DNA of 64,000 nucleotides, taken from assembly GCA_943735955.1 (NCBI GenBank), contig OX030956.1, positions 15,062,695 through 15,126,694 on the forward strand, written 5' to 3'. The notes under the pieces were generated by a model. The model saw nothing but the letters and a program-made list of their open reading frames with translations, ran no database searches and had not been told where the DNA came from. The position numbers and the translations under genes are program-made. Shown one piece after another: positions 20,925-31,879 of this stretch (positions within the stretch are counted from its first letter, which is position 1; every line of letters begins with the position of its first letter). Source of the stretch: Piscicola geometra (lineage: Eukaryota; Annelida; Clitellata; Hirudinida; Piscicolidae).

Positions 20925-23075
20925 ATGTCTTCTTCCAAAGTCTTCGTTGTCTTCCTTTTGAGCTTCGTAGCAGTCTCCTACAGTGTTACAGATGATTTAC
21001 TTCCAAGTTTGCTCTATATTTTAATTACTTGTTAAGTTTAAATTTGCATACTATTCTTAATTTTTTCAGAAGCCATATGCCCACTAATAAAATGTGCGAA
21101 ATCTTGCAAAAGTGGTTTCAGGAAAGATGCTAAAGGATGTCCCACATGCTTGTGTGTAGACCCTTGTGAGGTAATGTTAAAAATAGTAAAAAATTTCGTT
21201 AATTGATTTTTGAGTTTTATTTAATGTTAAAATTAATAAATTGTTTTATAAAAGACTTTTCGGCTATTATTTTTACATGTATGTTATTATTTTAATTTTA
21301 TAGACTCTATTCATAGTTTTTATAGAATTATTCAGTTTACACTAATTCGACAAATAATTGTTTTTATATATTTTACAACAGAATATTGTTTGTGACAAGG
21401 GCTCATACTGCGTGAAAAAGAGTGTTTTGTGCAAAACGAGGCCCTGTTACGATATTGCCGAGTGTCGTAAGTGATTGATTTGGAACAACTTTGTTTACAA
21501 TAAAAAACGAAATCTTTACAATATTTGATTATTTCATATAACTTTCATTTAAGCTGTATATGAAATGTGGGGTTTATAATAATGGGAAAAATATAATTGA
21601 AAAAGTGTAAATAACTAGTGTAAGGAATAATCGGTTAAAAGCAATTGATGAAAAATACTTGTTACAACTATAAAAACTGAAATTAAAACCACCAGAGATC
21701 TGCGGACCTGTATGTGATATGTATTGCGCGAGTGGCATGCAGACCGATCTGAATGGCTGTCCCATCTGCAAGTGTGTCGACCCTTGCGAGGTTTGGTGAA
21801 CAAATTTCAAAATGATTTTTTTACATTAAAAAAAAATTACTTCATTATCGCTTCAAAAAAGTGATTTTTAAATATATTTTTCCGATAATTATAATTAAAT
21901 AATGATTAATGGTTATATTCATGATACATTTTCAGCAAAAGGTGTGTGAAGAGGGTACCTATTGTGAAAGGCAAAAGGTCGATTGTGTAATGGCTCCGTG
22001 TTGGGACATTGCTGTGTGCAGTATGTCATTCTTGTGTTTTAATTCATAGTAAAAATAAATTTTAGATTTAATGATCAAAATAAAAACTTTAAAAAAATTC
22101 TTTTGGGAAGAATTTTTGCCTATGAATCATTGATTTATATCTAGAAAAATATATAAATTCTTAGAACCGAAAGATTGCGGACCCGTATGTGCGATGTATT
22201 GCGCGAGTGGCATGCAGACCGATCTGAATGGCTGTCCCATCTGCAAGTGTGTCGACCCTTGCGAGGTTTGGTGAATTAATTTGCATTTCAAGAAAACTTA
22301 AGCATAGATAATTTTCTAAAAAAAAGAATCTGTGGCTTATAAGTTTTGAGACTCGTAACTCACTCTAAAATCTCTGCTGTATTTCAAGATAAACTATAAA
22401 CTTGAGACTATTATGAAAATTAACCTATCACAGCCAGACCCTTGCCCTGTGGGTATGATGTGTACTAGAAATGCTGTACAATGCATTACGGCTCCTTGTT
22501 ACGATGTGGCAGAGTGCAGTAAGTTTACAGTTAACACTTGCGGAATGATTACTGTTTTAAACATTTAAATAACTATTTTATGTGCATACTTACTCTTTTA
22601 TTTTCATTATATTATAAAATTGTGGTTCATCTTTTTCGTAGTTTGCCCAATGTACAAGTGTCAAGCATGCCAGTATGGCTACGTCGTCGATCAAAACGGA
22701 TGTTCCACTTGCCAGTGTCAGGATGCTTGCGTTGTGAGTGGCTTTTTTTCTCTTTAAAAATTTTTATTCTTTTTATTTAGTTTCAATTCACAGTGTTTAT
22801 CTATCAGACTATTGAATAGATTTTTATTTAAATAAAATAATTTGGTATACTTTATAATGTGGTTATGAAGTCTATCTAATCTTCAGATGGTTTTTAATAA
22901 TACAATAAATAAGCATAATTTTAATAAATTTGTTTTAAAACTGTTTAATTTAATTTAACTTCCATTTATACGTCAACAGGCCATAAGATGTAGCTCCCTC
23001 GCCCCATACTGTTATGATGGGGCATGTCACGCCAAGCCGAAGCTCTTAGTGCTCGATCCGGTCCTTACAGCTTAA
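20925..23075 (+). CDS. Antistasin-family gene 6 (A-B-A-B-A-B-A plus C-terminal exon)
   Basis: Nine exons: 20925-21006, 21070-21170, 21382-21466, 21696-21790, 21936-22020, 22165-22265, 22434-22518, 22642-22733 and 22980-23075; 273 aa, the largest member. Signal peptide MSSSKVFVVFLLSFVAVSYS, then four A-type and three B-type domains in alternation and a final exon (CSSLAPYCYDGACH plus a 14-residue extension) ending TAA. The standard exon 1 donor position (after 20991) reads AT instead of GT. A GT 15 nt downstream (21007) preserves phase and adds DDLLP. All other introns are GT/AG and all phases fit. Exons 4 and 6 are identical over 82 nt with each other and with gene 5 exon 4. AATAAA at 23287-23292. 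Secreted, inferred antistasin-type protease inhibitor. It may have arisen from a gene 5-like ancestor by duplication of an A-B exon pair. Confidence 0.88.
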
Positions 23076-23079
23076 GTTC

Positions 23080-23850
23080 ATGAATTACAAGAAATTCATT
23101 CGTTCTAAAACGGACAAAATAACTTTTTATGACATTGATTTGTTGAGCATAAATTTATAAGTTTAACAAATCTATTGTAGCTGTAGATTAACACTGAACA
23201 ACATATTCACATTTAACAAACATTTAACAACCATTTAAAGCAGACATATATGATGTTAAGTTTTCTTAACTTTTAACTTTTGTTTGAATAAAAGTTTTGT
23301 TTCTCATCACATCTAGTTTAATCTCTCGAAAATAACTTCAAAACTGCAGCATCACAATTAAATTATATTTTACTCAACTAGATATTTATGTTTAAAAAAA
23401 TGATTCAAAGGCTATGATTCTTTAAAATTGATTTTGTAATCAACCTTGCAGAAAAGCTTTGCATAACCTGTGAAGTATGCGTCATACTGTAGCCTACATT
23501 CTGTAGGACATGCTGAGACAATCACAATGATTTGAGAACACTTAGTAATAAACTTATGAATAATATAAATCATATTATAGATAAAGAGAAGCATTATTAC
23601 TGAACTTTAAAGAAATGTTAAAAACTTCAGTTTTCATCGTGCTAAAACTGTCATTTTACTAGGGTGTGTACGAATTGAACACACGATCTATGGATATAGG
23701 CCACCAGTTTTTAACAACTCAGCCAATTGTTGAAAATAATTTTTTTAATAGATTTAATCCGAGGTTTTGGCATCAACAACGCATTTCAATTTTGTGCTGA
23801 ATTCAGTTCTTTGAATTGATATTTTCATAAAAAACAAAATGTCATCTTGC
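23080..23850. other. 3' flank of gene 6 and intergenic sequence
   Basis: Includes the AATAAA of gene 6. A tRNA-like segment on the minus strand at 23650-23725 (A-box-like TGGCTGAGTTG, B-box-like TGTTCAATTCG) is probably a decayed SINE or tRNA pseudogene. Confidence 0.4.
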
Positions 23851-23912
23851 CATTATTATTGATACTGTTTCATTGTTATTCGATGGTTGTGCCTTTCACA
23901 CGTGGGTATGGC
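23850..23912 (+). promoter_or_regulatory. Promoter module of gene 7
   Basis: GATACTGTTTCATTGTTATT, CGATGG, TTGTGCC, an 11-nt spacer and GGTATGGCC. It closely matches the gene 3 module; the downstream TATA box is weak (TAGAATAA). Confidence 0.6.
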
Positions 23913-23982
23913 CATCTCTGTAGAATAACTCTTATACAAGGTCAACATAAACAATAGTTCAATCCTCGAAAAAATTGGCAAA

Positions 23983-25133
23983 ATGTCTTTCTTTAAAGTT
24001 TCGGCTGTTTTGGTTTTGAATTTGATGTTAGCCTTTCTAACAGCTGAAGGTCACATATTTTACTTTTGTTGACAACCTTTAAACTTAGTTAGTTGTTAAT
24101 GAATTTCCTATTACTTTTAGAAACCAGATGTCCTGGAAGCTGTAAAAGGTTTTGCAAGAGTGGTTTAAGGAAGGATTCCAAAGGTTGTACCCTCTGCCAG
24201 TGTGTCAACCCATGCGAGGTAGGTTCGTCATTTTGATGTTATTAAGTTACTTACTTTTTAAATTATATAAAAAAATAGTAATTTTTAAATATTGTAATGA
24301 GCCTTATGTATAAATTTTAGATAGGGATTAGAAAAAAACATATACTACAAATTGTGCGCATGATTTAATTCATGAAAATAGAAGGCATAACTTTTGAAGC
24401 TAAAAATTTGATAATTTATTTTGCTTATTCATTTATATAAAAAACAAATTCAGCAAAAGTATGTTTTAAACCAATTGTCAGCGCAATCCATGTCGTAAAG
24501 GAATGATATGTGAAAAGAAGAAAGTAAAATGCGTAGTATCTCCTTGCTATGAAGTAGCAGAATGTAGTGAGTATTTAACAAGAACTTGTTCAAATTATTT
24601 ATTTCAATTTATTATATTTTAAAATTACTTTTTTTAATCTTCTTCATAATAGCGCTTTTTTTAAATTTTACACAGCTTGTCCAGTGCTGTTGTGTGCTGA
24701 ATGTGAGTTTGGAAACGTCGTTGATCAAAACGGTTGTTCAACTTGCGAATGTGAAGACTTCTGCGCTGTGAGTATTTTCAGAACATAAATGGCTTCCGAT
24801 CTTTCTTTAAGGTGTCACTCAGAATGTGTGCCTACTTTATTCCAATGTTGAACTATAATGCATTCAAACTTGTTTTTGGAGGCTGTGAAATAAATATTAT
24901 GAAGCAATGAAAATATTAAAAATGCGCATTGGAATGGGAAGCTTCTGTGCAATTGTTAAAACTAAACAATTTTAAAGCCTAAAATTCATATCTATTTTGG
25001 AATTTTTTTTATAAAAAACTTAATCTTATTTTCATTTGAATTTTGTTTGTGGACACCTCAACAGGTCGTAGATTGTAGCAGCCAAGCACCTTACTGTTAC
25101 GATGCTTCCTGTCACACGATGCCAAAGCCATAA
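23983..25133 (+). CDS. Antistasin-family gene 7 (A-B-A plus C-terminal exon)
   Basis: Five exons: 23983-24049, 24121-24218, 24482-24566, 24676-24767 and 25065-25133; 136 aa. Signal peptide MSFFKVSAVLVLNLMLAFLT, then A (CKRFCKSGLRKDSKGC), B (GMICEKKKVKC...SPCYEVAEC), A-type (CAECEFGNVVDQNGC) and a final exon (CSSQAPYCYDASCH) ending TAA. All introns are GT/AG with exact phase. AATAAA at 25273-25278. Its exon order equals that of gene 5 without the middle A-B pair, and equals that of gene 8. Secreted; inferred protease inhibitor. Confidence 0.9.
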
Positions 25134-25465
25134 GTGGTCAGTAGAGAAGAAACCTTTGAATAATGAAAAAATTGTGAAAAATTGTTATTTGATCAAGTTG
25201 TTAACTTTCCAATTCTTTACTGCATGAATAGTTTAAACTAATGCTTCAAAAATACCGATTTTTCAAATCGAGAATAAAAATAACATTTTAAGTATACTTT
25301 ATCGCTGTTTTTTCAATGTTTAATCAGCCACGCCACCCTTTCTTACTCTCATGTGAAATGTCTATATTTTAATTTAACATTATTATTACATTTCTCAAAT
25401 AGGTTTTTTCTCAATTGATTTGAAATGAATTTTATTAATACAAAATATATTCTGTTTTAATATGA

Positions 25466-26345
25466 CCAATCAATCAATCAATCACTAATAATTTATATAG
25501 CGCCCTTTGCGAAGCGAACAAAAGCGCTCAGCCATCACGTCCCAAACAAGTACGTCTTCAGGCCTCGACGGAAAGTTATGAGTGACTTAGTTGAAGTTAA
25601 AGAAGAAGGTAAAGAATTCCATAAAAGAGGACCACAGTAAGAAAAAGAACGTTTAGCAAAAGAGTGTTTAACTGGAAAACGAAAAGAACGATTAAAGGTA
25701 GATGATCTTAGACCAGATTTAGGGGGTTGTTTAATTAGATTTTTAAGGTAAATTGGAGCATTACAGTTATGAATTTTAAACATATTCAAACATATTTTAA
25801 AAGTCACTCTAGATCTCAAAGGTAAGCAATGTAACAAACGAAGATAAGGAGAAATGTGAAAAAACTTAGGAGCACGAGCAACAAGACGAGCAGCACAATT
25901 AAAGGTTTTATTTAGAAGAGCCAAAGTAGTATCAGGGAGACCATAGTAAAGAGAGTTGCAATAATCAATCCTGGAGAGAACTAGAGAAGATACAAGAAGT
26001 TGCAAGGTAGGATCATCGAGAAAAGGAAGAAGCTGTTTAATACGACGAATGTGAAAGTAGCAAGATTTAGAGACAGATAGAATTTGAGGAGCTAAAGACA
26101 AGTTAGTATCAAAAATAAAACCAAGGCTACGAATGGAAGAGGAAGGGTTTAGAGAGAGTGAAGAGGGGGAGGCAAAACTAAAGAAGGAAGAGATAGTAAA
26201 GACTTTGATTTTTTATTGAAATATATGAGTTCAAATTTATCCGGATTAAGTTTGAGAAACATAGAAGAAGCCCAAGAGATTATAGATTGAAGACAGAGAG
26301 TTATTTTATTAACAGTAAGGTCAAGAGAAGAGTCAGTGAAAAAAA
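25466..26345 (-). mobile_element. LINE family B (CR1/L2-like), 3' part with tail
   Basis: Minus-strand frames read the end of a CR1-type reverse transcriptase. FLKLNPDKFELIYFNKKS at 26.2-26.3 kb is followed, after a frameshift, by the long segment 26101-25535. This contains LVSSLVLSRIDYCNSLYYGL, ARLVARAPKFFHISPYL and the terminal LLWNSLPSSLTSTKS...LKTYLFGT. Downstream come the short 3' UTR with an AGCGCTTTTG...AAAGGGCGCT hairpin, TATATAAATTATTAG and the (TGAT)n tail at 25466-25485. This copy identifies the family from which five short tails in the window derive. Confidence 0.88.
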
Positions 26346-26349
26346 AAGC

Positions 26350-26925
26350 TCAAAATTGTTTGATTTCTTATGGAGTTTTCAAAATGAAAGTTGCAATGCT
26401 TTATAGGCTTGTGAATCTTGATATGAATGAGGGAACATCCTGATTCAATAATACATTTCAGACCATTCAAAAAATAACCATTTAATTCAGGCTTATACCC
26501 TAGGTCATCACTTAGTGTTTAAAAAAGAAGTTTCTTTTTAAAAACGAAGTAGTTATCTCAAACACTAAAAGTGTTATTTTGCTTATTCCTAAACAGTTTG
26601 GAATGTTTTGAGTTTCGGTAAATTTGAGTAGAATTTGATTTTTAAAATAAAAATGTATTTTGTTGACTTGCAGTTTGATTATATATCTCTGGCTTTTAAA
26701 TTCGAAAAAGATCTAATATCAAATTTTAAAAAATTATCTTTTATTGCCATTATCGATTTAAATTTGTGAAATGTATCCGATTAAAGGTGAATCATTTATG
26801 GTTATGGTCTACGATTAAGGGTTATGGATTTGAAATATTTCATTAATTTACTGACATTCAATTTTCACTTTTGCTAAGTGCTTAAATAGTTGGAATTTTT
26901 ATACTTTGATCACATCGTTGACTTG
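26350..26925. other. AT-rich intergenic sequence
   Basis: No feature recognised. Confidence 0.5.
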
Positions 26926-26928
26926 AAA

Positions 26929-27013
26929 ATGAGAATTGAAATCTTAATTCCAGTGTTAATTGTTGCTGTCGTGGCAGGTCCATTCAGTGACGCCACCTAT
27001 ATCCTACCTCCTA
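26929..27013 (+). other. Orphan signal-peptide exon (type II) upstream of gene 8
   Basis: MRIEILIPVLIVAVVAGPFS followed by DATYILPP and donor CCTA|GTGAGT, leaving phase 1. Its length (85 nt) and sequence match exon 1 of gene 2. No A or B exon lies before the gene 8 promoter; the next phase-1 acceptor is gene 8 exon 2 at 29210. It may be an alternative first exon of gene 8 or a gene remnant. Confidence 0.6.
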
Positions 27014-27683
27014 GTGAGTAAATCAATGTTTTGGTTTTTAAATAATCTAATTTTTTATGTATGAAATATATTGTGAAATCTATTTACATTTTTTTATAAC
27101 TGATATCCAAGATTTAAGGTGCAAAAAGCTTTTCAAAAAGAAGATATATGTTTTTATTGGCTAAATTAAATTAGTCAAATCCGTTTGCTAGTGGTTTTAA
27201 TTAAGGGAATAAAATTTTTAAATATTAAAAATTCGAAATATTCTATTTTTTCAATGATTCCTCGTTGAAATATAGAACCAACAGAAAGTCTTGAAAGTAA
27301 AATTTTTTAATGACATTGTTTCAACAATAACTTAAATCCTCCGAGACACTTCCAAATGTTTGCCCCTTGAGCCATAGCTCTGACATTTAAATTAGTTAAT
27401 TTTTCATATAAAGTCATGATTCATGTACCTGCTATTTGAGTTATGGAAATGCTCATCTGTGGCGCACGTTGTGCAGAAGGCCGTGATATTGACAAGAAAA
27501 TAAATGTGTTTGAATAGATTATTTCGTAATGAAAATTCTGCTTTAAGAGTCTGACTTCAGCAGCAAGCGCCTTTCATGACAAGTTTTGGCGCATATATTA
27601 ATATAAATCTAAAGACTAAACGCTAATTCATTTTTAAATGTGATCTTTGCTTCAAAACTGAAAAATAAAAATATGCTTTTATT

Positions 27684-27749
27684 AATGATACTGCTTCATG
27701 ATTTTTTGTGTCGTGCTTTGCTCTCAACGTACAACCACCTATATATAAA
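27684..27749 (+). promoter_or_regulatory. Promoter module and TATA box of gene 8
   Basis: GATACTGCTTCATGATTTTT, GTCGTGCTTTGCTCTCAACG, TACAACC and TATATAAA at 27742-27749. The first half matches the shared module well; the GGTAC half is altered to CGTAC. Confidence 0.55.
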
Positions 27750-27808
27750 GCTCTATGTACAAGATTTTTTGTAAATTTTCGAGTGTAAAGGAAATAATAA
27801 AAAGCAAA

Positions 27809-30123
27809 ATGTATTTTTCCAAAATACTGGTTGTCTTGCTTTTGAGTTTTATGGAAATTTTTTTCACTGCTGCAGAAGGTCTTTATCTAACTATTTTTAA
27901 TATTTAAACATCTATGAAGTGGTAGGGGGAGGTTGCTCAAGGTGAACCGGTTTCTAAGATGGAACGAGCTTACTTACAGCTATGCGATGTATAAAATAAT
28001 TTTTATATTTTTTCTATTCATGCATCCGTCTTCTAAGCACATTTGTAGGTTGGTTTCGTTTCTGAAAGTTGCCTCATTCAATTATAATAATAATAATTGA
28101 AAAACTGATTTATAAAAAAATAGTTTAAAAGTTGAGAACATACGTTTTTTTGTTTTTTCCTCACATCCGAAGAAGTATAATTTTTATAATTTCATTTTTT
28201 ATTCTATGATGGACTACAGTTTCATTATGTGCAAGCAGTATAATTAATAATTTAGTGATAAGCCTGTTGTAACCATAGATGTGTAGCATGGTCATAGTTG
28301 CCTAAGATGAAACATGAATAGTTGCCTAAGATTAAAGAAGTGATTATAGACATAGATGAATCTGTTTCTGGCCTTTGTCCATCTTGGGGGATGATAAATC
28401 TATATAGACTATATACAATATAATTGACTATATAAAGTTTAAATTCTAAATAGAATATTGAGAATTAATACAATTTATTTGTTTATTAAATAAAAAAAAC
28501 TGTTAGTATGCATAAGCTTTTACACAAGTTTGTTCTATTTATAGCTAAATCTCGAATAAGATGTAAACTTTCGTCTCATTAGTCTCAATAGACTGTAAAC
28601 TAGAGGGTTGCACGGAAAATGGTTGAAGTGCGAAAAAAAGAAAATTCTCTGGATAAAGCGAGTTTAACTCATGTTATTCCAAAGAGTTTACCTCAAATAG
28701 AATTATAAAAATTGTATAAAAATTTAGAGTGTTTTTAAAAGACATTTGATGACGCTTTTGAGAAGGAACTGAAAGACTACATGTTCCAGAATAAATAAAG
28801 ATTTGTTGGAATGATCAGTATTGAAAAAGCGGAAAAAAGTATTTCTTTAGATAAATAAGATAGTCAGATAATAAGTAAAATTGTTAAATTAAAGTTTTTA
28901 TGACATAAAATATGATTTCATCTTAAGCAACTAAGCATTCGGGATGGAATTTTGGGGTGTTCATGTTTGAGATTAATAAACTCATATTTCTTTTTTTATA
29001 TATTTTTTTTGTTAAAGTTGATATAGTTAGACAAAGAGTCAATATAATAGCTGGATAAATTTTAATTTACGTTATTGGTTATGCAATTGAGCTATGAGGC
29101 TACGTGTAAAAATCGTTCCATCTTGTGCAACCTCCCCCTATTAGTAATAGTAATATTTATCTTAAAAGTAATAATTTAAAATCTTACGTTGAATTTTCTC
29201 ATTATTCAGAAGTCAAATGTCATGGAGTCTGTAGGATGTTCTGTCAGAGTGGGTTCAGAAAGGATTTCAAAGGATGTCCTATTTGTGAATGTGTGGACCC
29301 GTGCGAGGTATTTCGATGCTTTAACATTAAAAAATATCATTCTATATTTTAAATCTAATTGAAATGTCTCTGGTTCCATTTATTTCAAAGACTCGCTTGT
29401 TCAAATCAGTATGATAAAATACGTAACAATTAAATTACTTCGCAAATCATTTGAATTTTGAAATGGATACCACCATAATTCCTGGTATAACTTCATAGTG
29501 AATAAGACTACAAAGATAAAAAGAATTACACCCGATATTAGCGTACTCCTTGTCCCGAGGGAATGATGTGTTCAAGGAAGACGGTTGCATGTGTGACATT
29601 TCCATGCTACGACGAGGCTAAGTGCAGTGAGTAATTAACAAGAATTTGTTAAATAATATACATAAAATATAATTTGTCTGTATTTTTATCTTCCTATTTT
29701 CATTTTTTTGGTTTTTTGTGATACTATTAAGTTTTAAATCCATCGCAGTTTGCCCCATGTTCAAGTGTAAAGCATGCAAGTATGGCTACGTTGTCGATCA
29801 GAACGGTTGTTTAACCTGCAAGTGTCGCGATGCTTGCGCTGTGAGTGGACTTTTCTTAAGAGTATTTTTTAAAGATTATTTTCAAATCTATAAAATAATA
29901 ATTTATTATAAAATATTTTAAGTTAGCTTTTTAGTAAATTAAAGACACCTATAAAATAAAATAAACACACAATAGCTTTTTCACTGATTTAACTAATAGC
30001 ACTTTTGAATTTTTTCACTTTGAGATGTTTTAATTTAGCTGATTTTATCTAAAGGTTATAAGATGTGGGCATCCAGCTCCTTACTGTTACCATGGTGCCT
30101 GCCACAAGCTGCCCAAGCCATGA
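27809..30123 (+). CDS. Antistasin-family gene 8 (A-B-A plus C-terminal exon)
   Basis: Five exons: 27809-27878, 29210-29307, 29542-29626, 29749-29840 and 30055-30123; 137 aa. Signal peptide MYFSKILVVLLLSFMEIFFT, A (CRMFCQSGFRKDFKGC), B (GMMCSRKTVAC...FPCYDEAKC), A-type (CKACKYGYVVDQNGC) and a final exon (CGHPAPYCYHGACH) ending TGA. All introns are GT/AG and in phase. Intron 1 is 1.3 kb instead of the usual ~70 bp because a 1.2-kb transposon sits in it. AATAAA at 30163-30168. Secreted; inferred protease inhibitor. It has the same architecture as gene 7. Confidence 0.9.
27923..29140. mobile_element. TA-flanked DNA transposon relic in intron 1 of gene 8
   Basis: Inverted ends TAGGGGGAGGTTGC (27923) and GCAACCTCCCCCTA (ending 29140). 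With an internal offset both ends continue CAAG...ATGGAACGA. The dinucleotide TA borders both sides, as in Tc1/mariner/pogo-type elements. The motif GTTGCCTAAGATGAAA and its complement recur inside (near 28297, 28316 and 28918). A short frame around 28621 (VRKKENSLDKASLTHVIP) may be a transposase remnant. The family is not certain. Confidence 0.75.
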
Positions 30124-30414
30124 GCCTGTTGAAGAGCCGTTTAGGAAAAAAGTTAATATTTAAATAAAAATTGAAATTCTATGGGTGGTCTTTAGTATTT
30201 TTATAAACTTTGTTATACTCAGACCAATCTTCCGTAGCTATAAAATTGACATTGAGTTAATGATTTCAAATGAACTTTTTCCTATGGTTATAATTTTAAA
30301 ATAAACTTCAGATTTGCTCAGTTTCCTAGTGATCGATTTTTAAATTTTTGGCTTTCTGTATGGATTAAGTTTATAAAAAATGTAAACATACAAGTAATTG
30401 ACTGCATTTGACAA

Positions 30415-31480
30415 AGCATCAATAAACTCCAACGGTTTATAGGAATGGTTAATTTCTACAGACGTTTCATTATCATTGATCCAGTTTATTGGCACAGTTA
30501 ACAAATGTGCTCAGAAAGAAGCCATTTCCAAAATTCCTTTGCTTGACTGATGCTCAAACTCAAGCCTTCCATCAGACGAAAGAAGCTCTTTAAAATTCAA
30601 CAAGATTGGGTTTCATTGATTATAGATGGGAGCTGTAACTTCTAACCAAGGCTTCTGACATAGCAGCAGAAGCAGTTCTCGAGCAGGTACGGAATGTTGA
30701 GCGTCAACCTTTAGCTTTTTTCTCGCAAGTTTTATCCAGCCCAGACGAGGTATAGCACTTTTGGCCGAGAGTTGCTTGCAATCTATCAAGCCATCAAGCA
30801 CTGTCAACACTTCCTTGAAGGTCGTCAGTTTACCATCTTCACTGATCATAAGCCACTAACCTTTGCTCTCAGAACCAACACAAGCCGCCACTCACCGAGA
30901 GAAGCCAGGCATTTAGACTACATCTCACAGTTCTCTGCTGAGATCAAACACAATCTAGTTGCAGATGTGAAGAAGAGATTCCGCTTCTTTTCAACCAAGG
31001 CAACATCTGGGTAGACACGTCAAAGGAGTTTCCAGACCTCTCGTCCCAGAGCAACTTAGGTACAAGGTGTTTTTAGCTTTACATTCTTTATCTCATCCAG
31101 GTGTGAAAGCTACGTCAAAATTGATTCGGCAACGGTTTGTATGGCCAAACATGGATAAGAACATCAGGAAATGGTGCAGAGAATGTCTTCCATGCCAGAA
31201 GAATAAAGTACATCGTCACACCATCAATATTTTTTCTTAGAAAAGAACGGGCTTAGAGACACCGTCTCAGTCGACAGGCTCAAACCCGCATTTCTTTCGA
31301 ATGCTGGCTCCACTGACAATACACCAGCGGCACCCAGCATTCCAATTCTCAATCCGCCAACAACAACAACAACGACTACCAGCTCATCGAACGTCCCGAA
31401 TACTCAATAGCCACCTCCAATCCACCCAAGGTCCGGCAGAAGGGTGCATTGGCCAAAAAATGTGGCAGATTACGCAACTT
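30415..31480 (+). mobile_element. Ty3/gypsy LTR-retrotransposon pol fragment lacking the integrase core
   Basis: Frames read in order: RT thumb (LQRFIGMVNFYRRFI, 30420), RNase H (30740-30960: RYSTFGRELLAIYQAIKHCQ, FTIFTDHKPLTFAL), integrase zinc-binding region (31075-31215: HSLSHPGVKATSKLI, CRECLPCQKNKVHRH). It then jumps directly to the polyprotein end (EKNGLRDTVSVDRLKPAFL at about 31240; GRRVHWPKN at 31440). The integrase catalytic domain between 31220 and 31240 is missing. Several stops and frameshifts. LTRs not identified. Confidence 0.88.
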
Positions 31481-31635
31481 AACTCATCCATTTGTCTATC
31501 AACCGTCCATCAATCATGCAAACCATGTCATCATCATCATTTTCAGCACTACCCACCTTGTCTTCGTCGTCATTGTCGTTTTCTCTTTCATCATCACTCG
31601 CTTCTTTGAGTTCACAAAAAACTTGCATGACTTCT

Positions 31636-31818
31636 GCAACATGCACCACTACAACATGCCCCACTGCAACATGCACCACTGCAACATGCACCACTGCAAC
31701 ATGCACCACTGCAACATGCACCACTGCAACATGCACCACTGCAACATGCACCACTGCAACATGCACCACTGCAACATGCACCACTGCAACATGCACCACT
31801 GCAACATGCACCACTGTA
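31636..31818. repeat. 15-bp minisatellite (ATGCACCACTGCAAC), ~12 units
   Basis: Almost identical 15-bp units, a multiple of three, so all frames are open and produce repetitive false ORFs. It lies exactly between the gypsy fragment and the I-type LINE. Confidence 0.96.
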
Positions 31819-31879
31819 ACAACAACAACAACAAAAAAGGGCTCAAGCACCTTCTTCACATCAGTCATTGAACACAACT

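Noticed and set aside
27425..27520. Short frame MLICGARCAEGRDIDKK as a possible degenerate antistasin exon after the orphan exon at 26929
   Set aside because: Only two Cys with correct spacing and no donor; the rest does not align with A or B exons.
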